The translations under genes were made by a program, and so were the position numbers. A stretch of DNA of 45,482 bases from Bacteroidia bacterium. GTDB lineage: Bacteria; Bacteroidota; Bacteroidia; SXHM01. Positions 40,549 through 45,482 of the stretch are shown one piece after another (position 1 is the first letter of the stretch; each line of letters starts with the position of its first letter). Under the pieces are notes generated by a model. That model was not told the DNA's origin. It did no database searches and was given only the letters and a program-made list of their open reading frames with translations. The DNA lies in assembly GCA_020054035.1 (NCBI GenBank), contig JAGVLY010000108.1, positions 1 to 45,482 on the forward strand, in the 5' to 3' direction.

Positions 40549-41366
40549 TTTACACTGCTGAACAAGCTCTGAAACTGAAAGAATATACGTTCGCCCATTT
40601 ATTGGTGGAAGAAAATAATCACCTGTTTACGATTACTTTAAATCGTCCGGAGAAAAAGAATGCACTAAATCCTGTGTTGTTTAAAGAGATTGCTTTTGCG
40701 CTGAATTATGCACACTATAATCATGAAATATGGGCAGTGGTGATTGCAGCAAATGGAGACGTGTTTTGTGCCGGAGCAGATTTGAAAGCCTTTTCAGGAC
40801 AAACAGAAGAAACTACTTCAACTGTTCCTGAACCGAGTGGTGAAGTGGTTATGGGTGATGTGTTTGACAGTTTACATAAGCCTTGCATTGCCAAAGTTCA
40901 CGCACCTGTTTTTGCAGGTGGTTTTCTGATTATTTGCGGTTGTACACATGTGATCGCAACATCCAACGCAACATTCAGTTTGCCTGAAGTAAAGAGAGGA
41001 TTGTTTCCTTTTCAGGTAATGCAAAGTATGTTGCAAATCATGTCGCCACGTGCAGTGCTGGATTTTTGCATTCGTGCAAAATCGGCAACTGCTGATGAAG
41101 CTGAGAAACTGGGATTGGTAAGTAATGTAGTTGAAAGTGCAAATCTTGATTCTGAAGTTCAGGCTTTGGTGGATGAGATTTTTCAGTTCTCGCCTTCTGC
41201 AATTCGTTTAGGTTTGCAGGCATTTGATAATCTTAAAAATATACCTGCTGCCGATGCACATAAATATTTAAAAGAAATGCTTGGACAAGCCATACAGACT
41301 GAAGATGCAGCAGAGGGAATGATGGCGTTTATGCAGAAAAGAAAACCTGAGTGGAAAGGGAAATGA
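40545..41366 (+). CDS. enoyl-CoA hydratase family protein, likely methylglutaconyl-CoA hydratase role
   Basis: A 273-residue crotonase-family enzyme. NRPEKKNALN (33-42), the AGADLKAF oxyanion loop (76-83) and SLPEVKRGLFPF (145-156) are present. In ordinary hydratases a Glu in GGGxEL (E144 in rat) and one in the PE motif act as base and acid. Here the first position is Leu128 (AGGFLII), while E148 is kept, so only one catalytic Glu is visible. From its place behind mccA I infer hydration of 3-methylglutaconyl-CoA, but the missing residue means an isomerase or other crotonase activity remains possible. Confidence 0.8.
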   Translation: MIYTAEQALKLKEYTFAHLLVEENNHLFTITLNRPEKKNALNPVLFKEIAFALNYAHYNHEIWAVVIAANGDVFCAGADLKAFSGQTEETTSTVPEPSGEVVMGDVFDSLHKPCIAKVHAPVFAGGFLIICGCTHVIATSNATFSLPEVKRGLFPFQVMQSMLQIMSPRAVLDFCIRAKSATADEAEKLGLVSNVVESANLDSEVQALVDEIFQFSPSAIRLGLQAFDNLKNIPAADAHKYLKEMLGQAIQTEDAAEGMMAFMQKRKPEWKGK

Positions 41367-41369
41367 TTC

Positions 41370-41460
41370 ACCACTAAGAACACTTAGAGCACTGAGAAAA
41401 TAAAAAGAAAAACAATAAATAAACACTTAAAATACTTAGTGAACTTGTGTCCTAAGTGGT
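41370..41460. repeat. imperfect inverted repeat upstream of the BKACE gene
   Basis: ACCACTAAGAACACTTAG (41370-41387) and CTTAGTG...CCTAAGTGGT (41435-41460) are opposed arms of a degenerate palindrome. A similar right arm lies at 35661-35682. It fills most of the 102-bp gap between the hydratase and BKACE genes. Confidence 0.5.
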
Positions 41461-41468
41461 AAAAAAAT

Positions 41469-42329
41469 ATGGCAAAAAAAATAGTAATCACCGCATCATT
41501 AACAGGAGTATTGGCAAGACGCGAACAGTGTCCTTATATTCCTTACACACCAAAAGAAATTGCTGAAGAAGGCAAACGCGCAGTTGATGCAGGCGCAAGT
41601 GTTTTACACATTCATGCAAGGCAGGATGATGGTTCACCGGCTTATGATATTGAAACGTATAGACAGATAGGAGAGGAGGTTCGTAAACTTTGTCCCACTG
41701 CAATTATCAATTACAGCACAGGTGCCGTAGGTCTTTCAAGAGAAGAGCGTATTCATCATATTGTTGCTTTAAAACCTGACATGGCTGCATTGAATATGGG
41801 TTCTATGAACTATGGCATCTATTCAGCCAAACAGAAAAGATTCTACCATGATTTTGTGTTTCAAAACTCCTTTACTGATATTCAGTTTTATTTGGAGAAA
41901 ATGAAAGAAGCCGGAACAATTCCGGAGATGGAAGTGTTTGATAACGGACACATCAATAACGCGGAACCTTTGATTGATATGGGACTTTTACAAAAACCGT
42001 ATGTGTTTAGTTTTGTAATGGGTGTGTTGGGCGGTATTCCTATTTCAACTAAAAATATTCTTCACCAGGCATCATGTGTTCCTGCGGGTTCGCACTGGCA
42101 GGTGATTGGTATAGGGCGCAAACAGTGGCAAGCCATTGCAGCAGCTATTACGGTTGACGGCCACATCCGTGCAGGACTGGAAGATAATTTTTACCTGCCC
42201 GAAGGAGAAATGGCAAAGAGTAACGGAGAATTGATTGATGCCGCTGCAAAGCTTGTTCGTATGTTGGGCAGGGAAGTAGCAAGCATTGAAGAAACCCGGG
42301 CTATGCTGAATATTCCATTAAAAAAATAA
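41469..42329 (+). CDS. BKACE (beta-keto acid cleavage enzyme, DUF849) family protein
   Basis: A 286-residue TIM-barrel zinc enzyme. The metal ligands H47 and H49 lie in VLHIHAR and the distal Glu238 in GLEDNFY, and the acetyl-CoA/acetoacetate-binding blocks (NYSTGAVG, MGVLGGIP) are seen. BKACE enzymes condense a beta-keto acid with acetyl-CoA to give acetoacetate and a new CoA ester. The founding member, Kce, acts in lysine fermentation. In this operon it occupies the place of HMG-CoA lyase, so it may process the acetoacetate or a keto acid made in leucine breakdown. Confidence 0.85.
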   Translation: MAKKIVITASLTGVLARREQCPYIPYTPKEIAEEGKRAVDAGASVLHIHARQDDGSPAYDIETYRQIGEEVRKLCPTAIINYSTGAVGLSREERIHHIVALKPDMAALNMGSMNYGIYSAKQKRFYHDFVFQNSFTDIQFYLEKMKEAGTIPEMEVFDNGHINNAEPLIDMGLLQKPYVFSFVMGVLGGIPISTKNILHQASCVPAGSHWQVIGIGRKQWQAIAAAITVDGHIRAGLEDNFYLPEGEMAKSNGELIDAAAKLVRMLGREVASIEETRAMLNIPLKK

Positions 42330-42376
42330 AGACTATACATTTTTAAATAATTTATAAAAACTAAAATTTAATAACA

Positions 42377-43555
42377 ATGATCTCTACTAATCCTTTTACC
42401 GAAGAACACAACATGCTCCGCGAGAGCTTTTCACAATTTGTTGACAAAGAAATCCGCCCCAATATTGAAAAGTGGGAAAAAGAAAAAATCTGCGACCGCG
42501 AAGTGTTTCGCAAAATGGGCGAGCAGGGATTTTTTGGTGTGAGTTTTCCGGTAGCATATGGCGGCAGCGGAATGGATATGTGGTCGGCAGTGGTTATTGC
42601 CGAAGAATTATCGCAAGCCAATATTGGCGGACTTTCTATGTCGTTGTATGCACATACCTATTTGCCATTGCCGGTTATTAATGCGCTGGGAACTGAGGAG
42701 CAAAAACAGAATTATCTTGCTCCGGCTTTGCGTGGCGAAAAAATTGCTGCGCTTGGAATTACCGAGCCGGGTGCAGGTTCTGATGTAGGCGGAATAAAAA
42801 CTACTGCAGAAGATAAAGGCGACCACTTTGTGGTGAATGGTTCTAAAACCTTCATCACCAACGGAACAATGGCTGATTTTATAGTATTGGTGGTGCGTAC
42901 GGGAGAAGGACATAACCTCTCTCTTTTATTGTTTGATACAAAAACTCTCGGCTTTTCTGCCAATTCTATACACAATAAATTAGGTATGCACTCGTCTGAC
43001 ACAGGCGAGTTGTTTTTCGAGAATTGCATTGTTCCAAAATCTGCTTTGCTAGGCGAACAGAATTTTGGGTTCTACTACATCATGAGCAATTTTCAGGAAG
43101 AGCGTTTGATAGCTGCTATTACCGGAACTGCTGCTGCAGAATCGGCAATGGAGAAAGCAAAAAAATACATGAAAGAGCGTCAGGCATTTGGTCGCCCTAT
43201 TGGTAAATTTCAGGTGCTGCGTCATAAACTGGCTAAAATGTCAATAGGTGTGGAGGCCTGTCGTTCGCTTTCTTACCGCGCAGTTGCCGAGTTTATTGAA
43301 AAAGGTCCTGAGGCCTACAAAATTATTTCCATTGCAAAAGCTTTTGTTTGCGAAGAAGCATTTACTATTATCAATGAAGCGCTTCAGATACATGGCGGTT
43401 GGGGATACATGGAAGATTATGGTATTGCCCGCTCGTTCCGCGATATTCGCTTAATGACTGTTGGTGCAGGAACTACTGAAATCATGTATGAAATCATCAG
43501 CAAGATTGAGATTGATGAAGTGAAGCACAAACGTCAGATTAAGGCGAGGGTTTAA
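42377..43555 (+). CDS. acyl-CoA dehydrogenase, isovaleryl-CoA dehydrogenase-like
   Basis: A 392-residue FAD-dependent acyl-CoA dehydrogenase. ALGITEPGAGSDV (125-137), the ERQAFGRPIGKFQ segment (267-279) and QIHGGWGYMEDYGI are family signatures. The usual catalytic Glu in 'YEGT' is Ala364 (VGAGTTEI); instead Glu242-Arg243 (FQEERLI) matches the alternate base of isovaleryl-CoA and long-chain dehydrogenases. This supports isovaleryl-CoA as substrate, making 3-methylcrotonyl-CoA for the carboxylase. It is the last gene of the operon and ends 29 bp before the convergent helicase stop. Confidence 0.9.
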   Translation: MISTNPFTEEHNMLRESFSQFVDKEIRPNIEKWEKEKICDREVFRKMGEQGFFGVSFPVAYGGSGMDMWSAVVIAEELSQANIGGLSMSLYAHTYLPLPVINALGTEEQKQNYLAPALRGEKIAALGITEPGAGSDVGGIKTTAEDKGDHFVVNGSKTFITNGTMADFIVLVVRTGEGHNLSLLLFDTKTLGFSANSIHNKLGMHSSDTGELFFENCIVPKSALLGEQNFGFYYIMSNFQEERLIAAITGTAAAESAMEKAKKYMKERQAFGRPIGKFQVLRHKLAKMSIGVEACRSLSYRAVAEFIEKGPEAYKIISIAKAFVCEEAFTIINEALQIHGGWGYMEDYGIARSFRDIRLMTVGAGTTEIMYEIISKIEIDEVKHKRQIKARV

Positions 43556-43560
43556 TCCGA

Positions 43561-43593
43561 TTAGCTGATTAGCTAATTGGGTAATTAGCTGAT
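43561..43593. repeat. inverted repeat between convergent genes, probable terminator
   Basis: AGCTAATT (43571-43578) and AATTAGCT (43583-43590) form an 8-bp stem with a 4-nt loop in the 29-bp gap between acyl-CoA dehydrogenase and helicase genes; the right arm contains the helicase stop codon. Several ATTAGCTGATTAGCTAAT-like words are repeated around it. Confidence 0.55.
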
Positions 43594-44994
43594 GAAGAAT
43601 TGTTCGCTGAAATTCACTAAGTAAAGCTTTTGTGATGCGCGGGTAAATGCGGTGTAGAGCCAACGCAGGTACTCGGTATTTACCATTTCATCGGTTAGGT
43701 AGCCTTGGTCAACAAACACAGCGGGCCATTGTCCGCCTTGGGCTTTGTGGCAGGTAACAGCATACCCGAATTTTATTTGCAAGGCATTGTAATAGGGGTC
43801 CTCTTTTATCTTTTTGTTGCGCTCAATTTTTAAGGGAATATCCTTGTATTGCTGTGCAACAGCCTGATACAATTCATTGCTTTGCTCAAAGGTAAGCGAA
43901 GGTGTTTCGGATGCAACGGTGTCAAGAATTACTCTTCCTTCAATAGCAGGTTGATCGGGATAATCCATCATGCGGAAAGTGGCATCGCCAAAGCGAAAGC
44001 CGTGCATCTCGTGTATGTTTTTTATTTTCAAAAGTTCAATCATATCACCGTTGGCAATAAATCCCGCCTCTGATTCAGGCGGAAGCCAGTGGTAATTATT
44101 TTTTACCACCATCAGGTAATCACCGGGCGAGATTTCTTCTTCTCTTCCAAGTAAACGATTACGTACTTCCTGATTGTATTGATAGGCGCGTTTATTGGAA
44201 CGCGTGATGAAAATGCAGCCGTCCCTTCCATATTCATGGTATGCCTCATTCAGCGCATCTTCCAGTTCGTTACCGATGATTTTTTTTACATCGGGATAAA
44301 CCTGAATGCTGATTTGTTTGATTTTGTTTTCAAGGTTGCTGCGCAGGGTGGTGGCGTTGGCAAGTATTCCCGAATCCTTTTGCTGGCGCACCACTTCGCG
44401 CAGGGTAATGGTGTCTATCTTTTGTCCGAAAAAATGACTTTCCATGTATTTTACATCTAATGCGGGACTTACCAAAAGACCTACAGGCGGCAACTGAGCC
44501 ACATCACCGATGAAAATAATTTTGCAGTTTACTCCGTTTTGTACAAACTGCATCAGGTCGTCAAGCAGATTGCCAGATTGCGCAAAGTTGCTGTTGCTTT
44601 CGCTGCCCGAAATCATGGAGGCTTCGTCCACAATAAACACTGCATTGCTCAGCACATTTTCTTTCAGTTGAAAATAAGCGCCACCATGAGGTGCCACTTT
44701 CATGCGGTAAATTATTTTGTGAACGGTAAAGGCTTTGCGCTCGGTATAGTTGCTCAGCACCTTTGCTGCACGGCCTGTTGGCGCTAATAACACCGTAGTT
44801 TTATCTAAGCGCGAAAGTGTTTTGGCTATGGCGCTGACCATGCTGGTTTTTCCCGTTCCTGCGTAGCCTTTTATGACAAAAATTTTGCGTTCGTTTTCGG
44901 GATTGATGAATGCAGCCAGTTTTTCAATCAGCGCGGCTTGGTCGCCCGTGGGAGTATGCTGAAAGTGTTTGAAGAGGAGGGGGGTGGTTTCCAC
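43585..44994 (-). CDS. RecD-like AAA helicase
   Basis: A 469-residue superfamily 1 helicase. Walker A is GYAGTGKT (43-50), followed by LLAPTGRAAKVL, Walker B VDEAS, GDVAQLPPVG and, near the end, the UvrD_C_2 block YAVTCHKAQGGQWP and LRWLYTAFTRA. It lacks the N-terminal RecBC-binding domain of E. coli RecD, so it is a stand-alone RecD-like (5'-3') helicase. The start is a GTG, seven bases after a TAnnTTTG box. It converges on the leucine-catabolic operon. Confidence 0.9.
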   Translation of the reverse strand: METTPLLFKHFQHTPTGDQAALIEKLAAFINPENERKIFVIKGYAGTGKTSMVSAIAKTLSRLDKTTVLLAPTGRAAKVLSNYTERKAFTVHKIIYRMKVAPHGGAYFQLKENVLSNAVFIVDEASMISGSESNSNFAQSGNLLDDLMQFVQNGVNCKIIFIGDVAQLPPVGLLVSPALDVKYMESHFFGQKIDTITLREVVRQQKDSGILANATTLRSNLENKIKQISIQVYPDVKKIIGNELEDALNEAYHEYGRDGCIFITRSNKRAYQYNQEVRNRLLGREEEISPGDYLMVVKNNYHWLPPESEAGFIANGDMIELLKIKNIHEMHGFRFGDATFRMMDYPDQPAIEGRVILDTVASETPSLTFEQSNELYQAVAQQYKDIPLKIERNKKIKEDPYYNALQIKFGYAVTCHKAQGGQWPAVFVDQGYLTDEMVNTEYLRWLYTAFTRASQKLYLVNFSEQFFIS

Positions 44995-45001
44995 AGGAAA
45001 G

Positions 45002-45009
45002 CAAAGGTA
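45002..45009 (-). promoter_or_regulatory. -7 box seven bases from the helicase GTG
   Basis: The minus strand reads TACCTTTG, then CTTTCCT, then the GTG start codon. The transcript should be leaderless or nearly so, as for recF. A good -33 TTTG is not obvious. Confidence 0.5.
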
Positions 45010-45423
45010 AATTATTGAATGCTTAAATTGAACTGAAAGTATGATTAATATATATTTAATGATAAATTAGTGAGAGATTTAATTGTATCTGAAAATTAAT
45101 TTTTATATATGAATGTTTAAATGTCGGTTTTGTCAGGTAGTTGATTTAAAATACCTGTTTTATTAATATTTTCAGAGTGAATGTGTATGATTTAAGTCAT
45201 AATTTAATATGGATAATTTTAATGCTGGAAGATTAAGTATTGTTAAAATATTGTAAACTTTTTGGTTGTATATACAGTTAAATATCATAATTTTGGTGGT
45301 CAAATTGTATTATACAGTTGATTGTCGCATATATTTATTGATGTTTAATTATGATTATAATTTTAATTTTGAAATAATATTTGGATTATTGGTATAGGCA
45401 CTTAGGTCGCAAAGTTTTATAGC
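45010..45423. other. AT-rich noncoding stretch
   Basis: About 410 bp of very AT-rich DNA with many short T/A runs. I saw no open frame, no RNA gene fold that I recognise, and only a weak inverted repeat GCAAAG/CTTTGC (45409-45414 and 45423-45428) at its right end. It is the upstream region of the leftward helicase and of a rightward gene beyond the window. Confidence 0.5.
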
Positions 45424-45453
45424 TTTGCAAAATGGGATATAGCTTTAAATTTG
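45424..45453 (+). promoter_or_regulatory. rightward promoter for a gene beyond the window
   Basis: TTTG (45424-45427), an 18-bp spacer and TAAATTTG (45446-45453). A GTG at 45459 opens a frame (VNSIAFHQ) that stays open to the edge; with a gap of five bases it could be another near-leaderless start. Only 24 bases are visible, so I do not call it a gene. Confidence 0.5.
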
Positions 45454-45482
45454 CAGGTGTGAATTCAATAGCCTTCCACCAA

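Overview
The window reads as a chromosomal segment from a member of the Bacteroidota. Evidence: a subtilase ending in a type IX secretion (T9SS) sorting domain; Bacteroidota-type LptD, DUF4294, TIGR02757, ORF6N and SiaB-like proteins; relaxed lipoboxes; almost no Shine-Dalgarno sequences; and many Bacteroidota promoters of the form TTTG-N(16-22)-TAnnTTTG. The moderate-to-low GC, alkane hydroxylase and leucine-degradation genes suggest an aerobic environmental heterotroph. I saw no rRNA, tRNA, CRISPR array, IS transposase or prophage.

Layout. 1-2.1 kb: end of a YitT-family membrane protein, a COQ4-like protein and a lipoprotein. 2.2-6.1 kb: alkB behind a palindromic operator candidate, convergent with queE coupled to a TPR/PD40/OmpA envelope protein. 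6.1-9.7 kb: an orphan SiaB-like kinase, folD with a degenerate HNH-AP2 protein carrying a histone H1-like tail, and two secreted proteins. 9.7-14.6 kb: rluF, recF with a DciA-like gene, and a large secreted subtilase. 14.6-17.3 kb: a leftward signalling cluster, FIST sensor, SpoIIE-type phosphatase and receiver protein. 17.6-20.1 kb: coiled-coil protein, biotin carboxylase, DUF4294 protein. 20.1-28.2 kb: leftward run of TIGR02757, esterase-like lipoprotein, a small 'ABC ATPase-like' protein, two Fe-S electron-transfer proteins, MlaD/MCE and an amidase with a very long coil. 28.3-31.4 kb: lptD and a membrane protein.

31.4-35.7 kb is accessory DNA: an 8-bp microsatellite, a 42-bp tandem repeat whose hairpins show a compensatory change, orphan secreted or cytosolic proteins, an M48 peptidase, and two small cassettes (a coiled-coil gene and a MazF-type toxin-antitoxin pair) separated by related spacers that combine a terminator with the next promoter.

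35.7-43.6 kb is a leucine/isovalerate catabolic operon: mccB, mccA, an enoyl-CoA hydratase family gene, a BKACE-family gene in the place usually held by HMG-CoA lyase, and an isovaleryl-CoA-dehydrogenase-like gene. Two selfish or regulatory modules sit inside it: an ORF6N gene between mccB and mccA, and a RelE/ParE-type toxin-antitoxin pair between mccA and the hydratase. Both join the next metabolic gene by an ATGA overlap. The ORF6N gene has three palindromes upstream, one of which (29 bp) is repeated exactly inside its own coding sequence. I consider this the most unusual signal in the window. 43.6-45.0 kb: a RecD-like helicase. The last ~480 bp are AT-rich and apparently noncoding, ending in a rightward promoter for a gene beyond the edge.
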